The notes below the pieces were generated by a model, which worked only from the letters and a program-made list of their open reading frames with translations, made no database searches and was not told the DNA's origin. Source: Blastocatellia bacterium (GTDB taxonomy: Bacteria > Acidobacteriota > Blastocatellia > RBC074). Taken from it: a stretch of 64,000 nt of DNA. How positions within the stretch are numbered: position 1 is the stretch's first letter; the number at the start of each line of letters is the position of its first letter. The DNA lies in NCBI GenBank assembly GCA_016789725.1, contig JAEUQN010000001.1:1-64000 (forward strand), in the 5' to 3' direction. A program made the position numbers and the translations under genes. Shown here piece by piece: positions 1 to 7,883 of the stretch.

Positions 1-1
1 C

Positions 2-100
2 GAACCCGCTGATCTCAAAGCGTGGCTGGTGGGCAAACAAGTGCGCCTAGTGGATTACAAAAGCCGCTACAAATCCGTCCGTCGCATTCTCTGGGTATAA
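2..100 (+). CDS. 3' tail of an ORF entering from the left edge
   Basis: An open frame runs from the window edge to a TAA at 98-100 and encodes about 32 residues ending in RRILWV. The stretch is basic and reads like real protein, but it is too short to assign to a family. It overlaps in another frame the start of the DUF2442-like ORF that follows, so only one of the two frames can be coding at the far left. Confidence 0.3.
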   Translation, partial: EPADLKAWLVGKQVRLVDYKSRYKSVRRILWV

Positions 101-234
101 TTCAAGGGTTACAAGAGGCCACGGTGAAGGAATTAGCAGAAATCGAAATTCCTGGCGTGGGATCGGGCTTGTACTGGCCGCAGCTTGAAGTAGACATCAG
201 TGTTGCGGGCTTATTGGCTCGAAAGCCTGGATGA
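22..234 (+). CDS. DUF2442-like protein, N-terminus uncertain
   Basis: The last 45 or so residues (LQEAT...GSGLYWPQLEVDISVAGLL) match the usual end of DUF2442 proteins, which carry a G-x-G-[IL]-x-W-P-x-L-[DE]-x-D-[IL] signature. The upstream part of this frame (GTG start at 22) does not look like the DUF2442 N-terminal half, and a different frame is open there, so the gene may be truncated or frameshifted. DUF2442 proteins are small, of unknown function, and often sit in toxin-antitoxin-like gene pairs. The stop overlaps the start of the next small ORF (ATGA), which supports translation of this frame. Confidence 0.45.
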   Translation: MAGGQTSAPSGLQKPLQIRPSHSLGIIQGLQEATVKELAEIEIPGVGSGLYWPQLEVDISVAGLLARKPG

Positions 235-371
235 CTGAATTGAGCCGGGCTGGTGGTAAAGTGACTTCGGACAAGAAACGAGTCGCTGCGCGAGCCAATG
301 GGAAACCGGGCGGAAAACCGAAGACGAAATTAGCTTCCGTCAAAACGACTCGTCTCAAGAAAGCGGCTTGA
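231..371 (+). CDS. small basic protein coupled to the DUF2442-like ORF
   Basis: A 46-residue ORF starts at ATG 231 inside the stop of the preceding ORF (ATGA overlap), a layout typical of translational coupling. It is rich in Lys, Arg and Ala (ARANGKPGGKPKTKL) and probably binds nucleic acid or is a disordered tail-like peptide. No family is recognised. It ends one base before the end of the convergent DUF6527 gene. Confidence 0.4.
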   Translation: MTELSRAGGKVTSDKKRVAARANGKPGGKPKTKLASVKTTRLKKAA

Positions 372-372
372 A

Positions 373-729
373 TTAGCCTTGTCCCCGCTCTTCCTTCACC
401 CACTCGACCTTTCCTTGCTTCAACCAAAAATGACTCTGGCATCCAATCTTTCGCCAAACCGAAGGGAAAAGGGAAACCGTGCCATCGGCCTGCACATTCA
501 CTTTCCAACTGGGATGCTGTTCCGGCAGTAAATTGAGGTACAAAGTCTTATTGCAACCGCAAGGGCAAAGCAATGCGACATACCATTGCCAGCCTGCTTC
601 TCCTACAATGTAAAGCTGGTTTGCCACCAAAGTCTCTGGCAACTCTGTCACCGACCGAGCTCGAATCAGCACCGGCGGCGAAGCGAATAAGCGGAGAAAG
701 AATTGTCGAAGTGTTTGCCACCAACGCAT
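373..729 (-). CDS. DUF6527 protein of the ubiquitin-like operon
   Basis: This 118-residue protein has a Cys cluster (CPCGC at residues 55-59) followed by a hydrophobic strand (LYLNLLP) and a Trp-rich C-terminal half, which is the DUF6527 pattern. These proteins are regularly encoded last in bacterial operons with a multiubiquitin protein, an E2-like protein and an E1-JAB fusion. The Cys cluster probably binds a metal. The start overlaps the stop of the E1 gene (TGATG), so it belongs to the same transcript. Its biochemical role is unknown; a substrate-adaptor or ligase-like role would be a guess. Confidence 0.75.
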   Translation of the reverse strand: MRWWQTLRQFFLRLFASPPVLIRARSVTELPETLVANQLYIVGEAGWQWYVALLCPCGCNKTLYLNLLPEQHPSWKVNVQADGTVSLFPSVWRKIGCQSHFWLKQGKVEWVKEERGQG

Positions 730-2144
730 CAGGCCGCCTCTCTTTTCATCGGCAAGTCATCACTCAATTCTGGAAGATCAAGTAATGGCGTAGTATCGCC
801 CCGACCAACATGGCGAGCCAAAACAGGACAAGGCTCAGACTCTGGCTCCTGATAAAATTGCCCTTGCGTCAGACTGTAGCGCGTCACCGCAAACCATTCA
901 TTACTGTCGTCCCGAAACCGATGGAGCCGAGCCAGAAATTCATTCACGGCAAAAGCGGCAAACAACATATTCACGCTAATGACCGCCGGGCGCTCTTCTT
1001 GAACGCCGACGATATATTTTTCGCGCAATCGTTCCGCATACACTTGGGGATTGGCTTTCTTCAGTGCTGCTGCCAACAATTGCTCTTGCGTATACACGCC
1101 TCGACTGAGCAGGCTGGAACGATCTGGTTGCAGATAGTGAACCGTGCCGCAAATTTGCTCCACGCCGCCTCTGCCATCAGCGATAAGCTTCACGCCCACA
1201 TCGAAGTACGGCAAGTTGTAGAAGACGGCCAACCGATTCAATAAATGACGCCCGTCAATACTGTCCATACAGCCAAAAACTACATCACATTCGGCAACGG
1301 CTTGTATCGCTTGCGGGTTTTGCAGGTTGGTCTCTAACGCGATAACCTGTGTGCCAAACCCCATCTGTTCAATAGCACGCGCTAAGATCTGCACCTTGCT
1401 GCGGGCCCGTTTCGCGTCGCTCATCGTGGTGTTCAGAATGCGGTTGAGATTTTTCTCCTCGACCCGATCTGGATCAATCAATACCAGCTTACCTATGCCT
1501 AAACGGGCAAGCTGTTCTATGACAGGGCTGCCTGTGCCTGAACATCCAACGACGGCAACCGACAAGCGGCGTAAAAGCTCTATGGTTCCGCGCCCGAATG
1601 CTTGTGCCTGCCGACGTGTGAATTCCGGTAAGAAAAGGGATGGCTGCTCGTTGGCGAACCGGAATTGTAGATCGTCACCCGCCAATGCAACTGCTGCTAA
1701 TGGTGCAAACGTCAAATCTGCCTGCACGCTGCGTCCAAAGATTCTGCCATCTGGAAGCATCACTGCGCTGGCGTGTGGCAAGTCGTTCTCCATCCACCCA
1801 AAGACTGAAGCAAAGAGTTCTCGATCCGCGTTGTCATCGGTCGGAGAAAATTGGTCATGACCATTGGGGTGACTATGAATTTTGAGCAACGCCATATCTT
1901 TGCGCGCAGCCTTTTCCAAGATTACTGGAAGACCTGCCGTTGACCATGAAACCTGTAATGGTGAGCGCGAATGATAGGATGCTGGTGCAACAGGAATAAT
2001 CTCGCTCACGGTTAACGTGTGACGGTGTTTGCCTTGATGCCGCCCGCACAACACCAAGACGACGGCTTCGCTACCATCGCCTGGATAAAGTTGTTGTTGT
2101 AACTGAGCATGTTGCAACCCAGTCATTCGTAAAATTACTTGCAT
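729..2144 (-). CDS. JAB-E1 fusion: ThiF-type Ub-activating enzyme with N-terminal JAB peptidase
   Basis: The 471-residue protein has an N-terminal JAB/MPN metalloprotease domain with the zinc site H90-S-H92, S100 and D103/D104, then a ThiF/E1 adenylating domain with the nucleotide-binding loop VGCSGTGS near residues 199-206 and the following LVLIDPDRVEEKNLNR. The E1 domain would adenylate the C-terminal glycine of the Ub-like protein encoded upstream; the JAB domain would trim it or remove it from targets. A candidate catalytic Cys is in VFGCMDS; the usual CxxC zinc pairs of many E1s are not seen. It is third in a four-gene operon, 3 bases after the E2 gene. Confidence 0.85.
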   Translation of the reverse strand: MQVILRMTGLQHAQLQQQLYPGDGSEAVVLVLCGRHQGKHRHTLTVSEIIPVAPASYHSRSPLQVSWSTAGLPVILEKAARKDMALLKIHSHPNGHDQFSPTDDNADRELFASVFGWMENDLPHASAVMLPDGRIFGRSVQADLTFAPLAAVALAGDDLQFRFANEQPSLFLPEFTRRQAQAFGRGTIELLRRLSVAVVGCSGTGSPVIEQLARLGIGKLVLIDPDRVEEKNLNRILNTTMSDAKRARSKVQILARAIEQMGFGTQVIALETNLQNPQAIQAVAECDVVFGCMDSIDGRHLLNRLAVFYNLPYFDVGVKLIADGRGGVEQICGTVHYLQPDRSSLLSRGVYTQEQLLAAALKKANPQVYAERLREKYIVGVQEERPAVISVNMLFAAFAVNEFLARLHRFRDDSNEWFAVTRYSLTQGQFYQEPESEPCPVLARHVGRGDTTPLLDLPELSDDLPMKREAA

Positions 2145-2147
2145 GTT

Positions 2148-2546
2148 TTACCCCCGTAGAAGTTCTCGTTCGAGCCAATGTGTGACCAGCAATAAATGTG
2201 TGGATAGATCGTCATCACCGGGTCGCCACGGGTTTTGTGGTGTGCGATGACGAGACCATCGTTGATACGGCTTCCCGTCTATATCCTGTCCGCTAAGCGC
2301 ACCAATCGGGCGTCCATCCAAACGATGAAGCGCGGGAGAAAACCAAACCATATCAAGCTGCACATCGGGATACCCCGGCAGGATTTGCAAAGCCACGGTT
2401 ACCTGCTGTTGGTTATAGCCTGGCGGAAGGTTGAAGGCGTGCAGCAAGAGCCACTGCGAACCGCCCTCAACAATCGTTTCCCAGACCATTCCCGATGCAT
2501 GCAGAAACTCACGATCCGCTTCCGGCAAAAGGAACTGCTGGCGCAT
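2148..2546 (-). CDS. E2-like (UBC fold) protein of the Prok-E2_E type
   Basis: This 132-residue protein sits between the Ub-like gene and the E1-JAB gene. The central LQILPGYPDVQLDMVWFSP and the C-terminal part with W-S-R-H, NPWRPGDDDL and a Leu/Trp helix match the bacterial E2/UBC family E found with multiubiquitin proteins. It contains no cysteine at all, so it cannot form the normal E2 thioester. The start at 2546 is preceded by GGAGGG and lies one base after the stop of the upstream gene. Family assignment rests on motif shape and context. Confidence 0.75.
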   Translation of the reverse strand: MRQQFLLPEADREFLHASGMVWETIVEGGSQWLLLHAFNLPPGYNQQQVTVALQILPGYPDVQLDMVWFSPALHRLDGRPIGALSGQDIDGKPYQRWSRHRTPQNPWRPGDDDLSTHLLLVTHWLERELLRG

Positions 2547-2547
2547 T

Positions 2548-2883
2548 TCAAATCCCTCCGTCCGTTTGATCCAACGGCAAGGTCTGAAATCGTTCCACGC
2601 CTGGCGTGGTAAAATCCGCCACTTCGTCGAGGCCGATTTTCTCTGCCTGCCCGTGACAAAATTTCTGGCTGATCAGGAAATGTTCGGGAGGCATTTTCCC
2701 GGCCAGTACGAGCAATTCCCGCCCCGTCATGTGCGAGACCTGGACGATGTAATACTGCCGGTCTATCCGAATCTTGTAGCGCTTTGCTTTCGGTGGTCTG
2801 TGACCCGTTTTGGCAAGCGCCTCGAGATCAATCGGTTCATCTGACTCATTCGTTGTAATTTCATTTACTAACAAAGTTTCCAT
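2548..2883 (-). CDS. ubiquitin-like modifier (multiubiquitin family, single domain)
   Basis: The 111-residue protein has one beta-grasp-like segment (KRYKIRIDRQYYIVQVSHMTGRE) of the multiubiquitin family, after a 30-residue acidic N-terminal tail. It ends TDGGI: a Gly-Gly pair plus one residue. That is the form expected of a precursor that a JAB peptidase trims to expose Gly-Gly before E1 activation. The start at 2883 is preferred over the upstream ATG at 2898 because GAGAGG lies 7 bases before it. First gene of the operon; members often have two or three repeats, here there is one. Confidence 0.8.
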   Translation of the reverse strand: METLLVNEITTNESDEPIDLEALAKTGHRPPKAKRYKIRIDRQYYIVQVSHMTGRELLVLAGKMPPEHFLISQKFCHGQAEKIGLDEVADFTTPGVERFQTLPLDQTDGGI

Positions 2884-2951
2884 TTTCAAACCTCTCATAA
2901 TTTAGAATTCATTGGATGACTGCTCATCCCTACACCCTCAAGTACGCGCAG

Positions 2952-2987
2952 GCGTGACGAGACGCATTTTTTCGGAGGTTGTCACGC
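2952..2987. promoter_or_regulatory. divergent intergenic region with a 7-bp inverted repeat
   Basis: The 160 bases between the Ub-like operon (minus) and the sigma-factor gene (plus) hold an inverted repeat GCGTGAC...GTCACGC separated by 22 bases. It is well placed to be an operator for one or both divergent promoters. No convincing -35/-10 pair was identified. Confidence 0.3.
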
Positions 2988-3043
2988 TTGTGCGTATCTG
3001 TAGTGGATTGGAATTCCAGAGGGAGGTTTTAGAAAGTTGTTGT

Positions 3044-3706
3044 ATGAAAAATAGTTCAGACACCCGTGAGTTATCTGACGAAGAATTAGTATTGCGGATG
3101 GCGGATAATAAGCAGAACCTCGTAATAGCAAAAGCCGCTTGGGGAGAGCTTTATGAGCGCCATCGTGAATATGTTTTTAAGGTGCTTTGCAAAATATCAG
3201 GCAAGTGGCTTGGCCTTGATGATGAGCTACGGCGTGATTTTGTGAGCGAGGTTTTTATTAAAGCCTACCTGAGAGCGAATACTTACACACCACAAAACTT
3301 CACTGACCCAGATCAATCAAGACGATGGGTGCGTGCCTGGATTGGCAAAATAGCAAAGCATCTTTTGGTGGATTGGCAAAGAAGAAATAAAGGCATCATT
3401 CCCCTCAGCTATGACGATGAAAAAAACCAGGAAGAGGTTGATAACAGCGAAGAAATGCCTTTGTTCCACAAGCAGGAATCATCAGCAAAGGTGCAACGGG
3501 CTTTGGAAAAACTTAATTTAAATGAGCGTTTAGTTCTTCGTGCCTATGCCCCGTACTGGAAGGGAGAGGGTAAACAACTCATCATCCCAGATGATGAGCT
3601 TACAGAATTAGCAGAAACGCTGGGAACGTCCAAAGCCAATATTCGGCAAATCAAGAAACGTGTACTAGACAAAATCAAACGAATGTCAGCGGAAGATAGT
3701 CCGTAG
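3044..3706 (+). CDS. ECF-like RNA polymerase sigma factor
   Basis: The 220-residue protein reads as a sigma-70 family ECF factor. Region 2 is LYERHREYVFKVL...VSEVFIKAYLRANTY followed by RRWVRAWIGKIAKHLLVDWQRR, and region 4 is VQRALEKLNLNERLVLRAYAPY with a C-terminal helix-turn-helix (DELTELAETLGTSKANIRQIKKR). The long region-4 insert (WKGEGKQLIIPD) is unusual. ATG 3044 is chosen because homologous sequence begins there; GGGAGG lies about 16 bases upstream. It is first in a three-gene set with an HTH-like protein and the IrrE-helicase fusion, and no anti-sigma factor is adjacent. Confidence 0.8.
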   Translation: MKNSSDTRELSDEELVLRMADNKQNLVIAKAAWGELYERHREYVFKVLCKISGKWLGLDDELRRDFVSEVFIKAYLRANTYTPQNFTDPDQSRRWVRAWIGKIAKHLLVDWQRRNKGIIPLSYDDEKNQEEVDNSEEMPLFHKQESSAKVQRALEKLNLNERLVLRAYAPYWKGEGKQLIIPDDELTELAETLGTSKANIRQIKKRVLDKIKRMSAEDSP

Positions 3707-3723
3707 AAAAGAAGTGTGCCCTT

Positions 3724-4341
3724 ATGAAAACGATCCCTATAAAACCAACTAATGACCAGATTACAGCAGAGGAGAAACTCGAAGCCATGCGCGGTAAAGA
3801 AAGGGTGTTTCCACAAACGATAGAAGAGGTTGCAGCAATGGAAAAGGAGCTTGAGAAAGAAGCCCCGCTTGCCCTCTCCAAGCTAGAAGATACTGAATCC
3901 CTCTGGCGGAAAATCGTCACTGCCAGTTCTACTTCTTCGTCGGATCAAAACAACAGCAATGACGATGCTCAAAAGGCTACAGAAATCGAGCCGAATTTGC
4001 CGCTGTTGGCAATGCTGAAGCAACGAAGCAATCAAAAAGCGAAAGTGATCGCTGAAAGAATGGGAGTCACGCCAACTTTTCTCTCAAATTCCGGTGAGCA
4101 CTCAAATGTACTTCCCTTTCGCGCACGTAATGAGCTTGCTAAGCGAGCGGCTTCAACATTGACTGGGATAAAGCACAGAGATGTCATCGAATGCTTGGAA
4201 GAGCGTGTTATTCAGCAAATAGCAGCTTACAACGACAAACCATTTGTCGCAGAAGAAATCACGTATCAAGTCCTTGTGTTGCGTTCCGGCTTAAATGAAC
4301 AGGAACAGAAGCTCTGGCTCAGCTTGGCCGAGGAGGAATAA
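3724..4341 (+). CDS. unknown protein with helix-turn-helix-like segment, partner of the IrrE-helicase
   Basis: The 205-residue protein has a charged helical N-terminal half, a Ser/Asn-rich linker (residues about 66-82) and a central segment KAKVIAERMGVTPTFLS (about 105-121) that resembles a Cro/C1-type HTH. Its stop overlaps the start of the IrrE-helicase gene (TAATG), which implies tight coupling. IrrE/ImmA-type proteases usually act on an HTH repressor encoded next to them (ImmR, DdrO), so this protein is a reasonable candidate substrate; that is inference. No family could be named. Confidence 0.6.
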   Translation: MKTIPIKPTNDQITAEEKLEAMRGKERVFPQTIEEVAAMEKELEKEAPLALSKLEDTESLWRKIVTASSTSSSDQNNSNDDAQKATEIEPNLPLLAMLKQRSNQKAKVIAERMGVTPTFLSNSGEHSNVLPFRARNELAKRAASTLTGIKHRDVIECLEERVIQQIAAYNDKPFVAEEITYQVLVLRSGLNEQEQKLWLSLAEEE

Positions 4342-7300
4342 TGCGATTATTGAAGGTTGCCAGAGAGCGTGCCCGCTTGCTCCGTCACAAGATTGGCCTT
4401 GAAAAAGAAGGCTTACTTGAAAGAGTTAAGAGTTATATTGAGAACGACCTTGATATTGAACTTTTTGCCACAACGCCACCCAATCTGCGACATGGGCACG
4501 CACTTTATAAGTCCGCCGAGAAATGTCTCTATTACGATCAAAAATATGACGCCGACCCAGCCAAACTGTTGGAAGTTTTGCTGCACGAACTCGGTCACTT
4601 GGAATGCCATCCACGGCTCACTCGTATTTGCACAACGCCCGATCCTTTACTGGGTTCAATGTACTCAATGGAGGGAACAGGGGCAGTTGCGCGTTACAGC
4701 CCGCGCATGCGCGAAGAAGCGGAAGCGAATGCTTTCGTGACGGAATTTCTTTGTCCGCAGGAAGAAGTATTTCGCCTTTGGAAAGAAAATCCTGATAATG
4801 ATTCAACTGTCTTAGCAAAACATTTCGGCATCTCTTTGCATCTTGTTCACACCCAATTAGCAGAATCCTTATATTGGCTGTCGCGGAGTGAAAAAGGTGC
4901 GCCAATCCCATCGAGGCGAGATACGATTTCCTACCACAATAGCCAGTTGGATGCTGCAACATTTATCGGGGCCCCAACGCTCGTCAGTGCCGGGCCGGGA
5001 ACAGGCAAAACAGCCACACTCATCAAACGGATTGAGTATCTACTGCATGAGCGAAAAGCCGATCCAGCAAGATTGCTTGTCTTGACGTTCAGTAATGAGG
5101 CGGCGCAGGAGTTAGAAGATCGGATCGCCAATCGTTTTGGTCATGACATAGCAGCACAGGTCACCATCAACACTTTTCATGGCTTTGGAATTTCCTTTCT
5201 GCATAATTGGGGGCAATTGATAAATCTCAGTCACGAGGCGCTCATTCTGGACGAAGCAGGCCAACAAGAATTAGTGAGCCACCTGCTTGGGCAAGTTCCC
5301 TGTGAATTGCTCCTTGATCTAAAACAACCTGATGAAACTGCCCGAAAAATCGTGGCGCATATCAATCATCTCAAAAATAGGCTTCATACCCCGGACTCAT
5401 TACAAGCAGAATTAACATTGTGGGAGATGCCTGACGAGAATCGTGAAAAGAAGGCGGCATGTCAATTTCTGGCCATTTTTCGGGCCTATGAGCAGGAGAA
5501 TTTGGCTCGCCAACGAGTTGATTTTGCTGATCTGATCGCGCTGCCGGTAACCATTTTGAAAAATAACAGCAATCTCATTAGCCGCTCTCGCCAAAAATAC
5601 CAATGGGTCATGGTAGATGAGTATCAGGATGTCAGCCGTTCCGTCGCGCAATTGCTTCAGCTTCTTTGTGGGCCGGACAATCCGCCCTGGGTGGTAGGAG
5701 ATTCGCGGCAAGCAATTTACCGTTTCCTGGGAGCAGCGCCTGAAAACGTTGACGGTTTCGAGCAGGATTTTCCGGGAGCAGTCCGATTTGACCTATCCGT
5801 CAATTATCGTTCCTGTGCAGAAATCATTACCGCAGCAAATCAACTTGGACATTTGATGGAGCAGCCGGAAACCGATTCCACAGACTATCCCAAGCGATGG
5901 GAAGCAGATGTCTTAAACCCTGTTTCCTTTAGTGCCTTGCCCATCCATCTGCTGGTAGGTAACTCTGACCAGGCAGAACAAGAAGCCGTTGCCCGGCAAA
6001 TTTGGAATTGGATTGAGCAAGGGGCCTCTCCCGGTGAAATAGCGGTGCTGGCGCGGCGTAATGTTGATGTTCGCAATGTTGTCCTGGCGCTGGGCAAGAA
6101 AGGCATCAAAGCTGTAACGAGCGGATTAGCAACACTGGATGGCGCTGCCGGTGATCTCGCCGTCATAGTCACCTTCGCAGATCGTCCGCGTACATCGCTG
6201 CCACGAGTATTGAAGGCACTCAACCCAAAACTGGATAAGGCAACCATCAATGAGCATATTACGCACCTGCAATATGTCTTTGCGGATGATGAGTATTTGA
6301 AAGAACAAGAGGCATTCGATGATCCGCTTGAAAACGAGATTTTGCGTATTTGGAAAGTTTTGCGAAAGCAATGGGGTGACGGCTTCACCACAATATGTTC
6401 GTTCCTCTTTGACGGCAGCGCCTATTTGCGCCGTATATTGCAGCAACCTGAAAGTGCGGAGCGATTTTTACAGTTAGGAGAAATCGTGACCGCCTTGGCG
6501 CGTGCGGCGACCTGGCGTTTTACGCATCAAAACGTCTTGGCCAAACAGTCGCGGCGCGGCTTTGCCCAGTTATTCCGTCAATCGCTGACGGCTGCAACTC
6601 CCAGTGCAGTTCCTGCGCCAAACACAACGGACGCGGTGCGTGTTATGACCTGCCACGCTTCCAAAGGTCTCGAATTCCCCCTGGTCGCCGTGGTCGGACA
6701 AACGCTGCCGGATGCGAGTAGGGTTGAGAAATTACTCTGGATTCCCCCGGTATTGCAGCCCACGCCTGAAAGCGAATTACGGCAAGCAGATTCGTTATTG
6801 TTTGTCGGCATCACAAGGGCTAAAGGGGCCGTCACCGTTTCCTATTCAACGACCACGGGCGGAAGATCAGGATCGCCACAGCATGCCAGGGTTCCCTTGC
6901 TAGAGCGTTGGTATAAGGTGCATGCGCTACCTTCCGAAGATGTCTATGCTGAGGCAGACGAAGCAGAGGAAATAAGCACCAGTGATATTTGGGGAGGCGC
7001 ACCGAATGGGTCTTTATCTGCCAGCACGCTCGATAAAGATAGTTGCGCCATTAAGACCTACCTGAATGACTTCCTTGATTTGAGATTTCCTCTCAATGAT
7101 CGCCCCTTATATCCCGTCTTCTATCAAACGACACGCTTGACACTTGAGCGAGCCGTACAAGAGGCATTAACGCGAAATGTCCATCTGGATACAGCGGCGG
7201 CGAAAACGTTTCTACGAAAACATTGGGAAGAGAAAAATTTCAACGATCACTCGCATCTGCAATTGTATATCCAGATCGGGGAATGCTACATCGAACGGCT

Positions 7301-7760
7301 GGCCAGGATTGTGACTATGCTGCCACCATTGGCTGAATTACTTGACTACAGCGCAGGCAATCAGGAAGGCGATGTGCAATTGCGTTATAACCTGATCGCC
7401 TTCTACCGAGCGACCACAGGTGCGATGCTTGCTGTCACTTTTCATCCTGAGTCATTTGCAAAAGATGCCAAAGAGGGCAAGCTGCTCTGGAGCAAGGTGA
7501 AGGCAGCCCATCGTAGTCATCTTTTGATGCTCAAACGAATCGCTCCCCAACTGCAACCCTTTATCTTCTCAGGGGAAGATGGAGCGCTCTATGAATTTCA
7601 GTGGAGTACAAAACGCGGCTCTGTTGAGGGCGCTCTAGAACAAGCAACAAATCGCCTGCGACAATTTGCCAACAGACAATTCAACCACCGCCTCAATGAT
7701 TGGAAATGTAATCGTTGTGAAATGCGGCTTATCTGTCCGCATTGGCTTGAGGTCATTTAG
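4341..7760 (+). CDS. IrrE-type metalloprotease / UvrD helicase / nuclease-like triple fusion
   Basis: The 1139-residue protein begins with an ImmA/IrrE (DUF955) metallopeptidase: HELGH at 82-86 and a downstream E-E-A-E-A-N-A-F (about 124-132) giving the third zinc ligand. A UvrD/Rep superfamily 1 helicase follows: Walker A GPGTGKTATL from 218, VDEYQDV near 425-431, GDSRQAIYRFLGA and VMTCHASKGLEFPL. The C-terminus has CAIKTYL and, at the end, CNRCEMRLICP, the Cys pattern of AddB/Cas4-type iron-sulfur nucleases; the PD-(D/E)XK residues themselves are not clear and may be degenerate. It probably unwinds or degrades DNA and couples this to proteolysis of a regulator. Confidence 0.8.
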   Translation: MRLLKVARERARLLRHKIGLEKEGLLERVKSYIENDLDIELFATTPPNLRHGHALYKSAEKCLYYDQKYDADPAKLLEVLLHELGHLECHPRLTRICTTPDPLLGSMYSMEGTGAVARYSPRMREEAEANAFVTEFLCPQEEVFRLWKENPDNDSTVLAKHFGISLHLVHTQLAESLYWLSRSEKGAPIPSRRDTISYHNSQLDAATFIGAPTLVSAGPGTGKTATLIKRIEYLLHERKADPARLLVLTFSNEAAQELEDRIANRFGHDIAAQVTINTFHGFGISFLHNWGQLINLSHEALILDEAGQQELVSHLLGQVPCELLLDLKQPDETARKIVAHINHLKNRLHTPDSLQAELTLWEMPDENREKKAACQFLAIFRAYEQENLARQRVDFADLIALPVTILKNNSNLISRSRQKYQWVMVDEYQDVSRSVAQLLQLLCGPDNPPWVVGDSRQAIYRFLGAAPENVDGFEQDFPGAVRFDLSVNYRSCAEIITAANQLGHLMEQPETDSTDYPKRWEADVLNPVSFSALPIHLLVGNSDQAEQEAVARQIWNWIEQGASPGEIAVLARRNVDVRNVVLALGKKGIKAVTSGLATLDGAAGDLAVIVTFADRPRTSLPRVLKALNPKLDKATINEHITHLQYVFADDEYLKEQEAFDDPLENEILRIWKVLRKQWGDGFTTICSFLFDGSAYLRRILQQPESAERFLQLGEIVTALARAATWRFTHQNVLAKQSRRGFAQLFRQSLTAATPSAVPAPNTTDAVRVMTCHASKGLEFPLVAVVGQTLPDASRVEKLLWIPPVLQPTPESELRQADSLLFVGITRAKGAVTVSYSTTTGGRSGSPQHARVPLLERWYKVHALPSEDVYAEADEAEEISTSDIWGGAPNGSLSASTLDKDSCAIKTYLNDFLDLRFPLNDRPLYPVFYQTTRLTLERAVQEALTRNVHLDTAAAKTFLRKHWEEKNFNDHSHLQLYIQIGECYIERLARIVTMLPPLAELLDYSAGNQEGDVQLRYNLIAFYRATTGAMLAVTFHPESFAKDAKEGKLLWSKVKAAHRSHLLMLKRIAPQLQPFIFSGEDGALYEFQWSTKRGSVEGALEQATNRLRQFANRQFNHRLNDWKCNRCEMRLICPHWLEVI

Positions 7761-7883
7761 TTTTCCGACTTAATGCAAGAATACTTGAATAGAATTGGGA
7801 CTGTTGGGAATTGGGTAAAATCCCTGACCAGTGTCGTCCTGCCCCTTCTCGACCTAAAGCGCCTTAAACTAGCCGCTCAAGAA

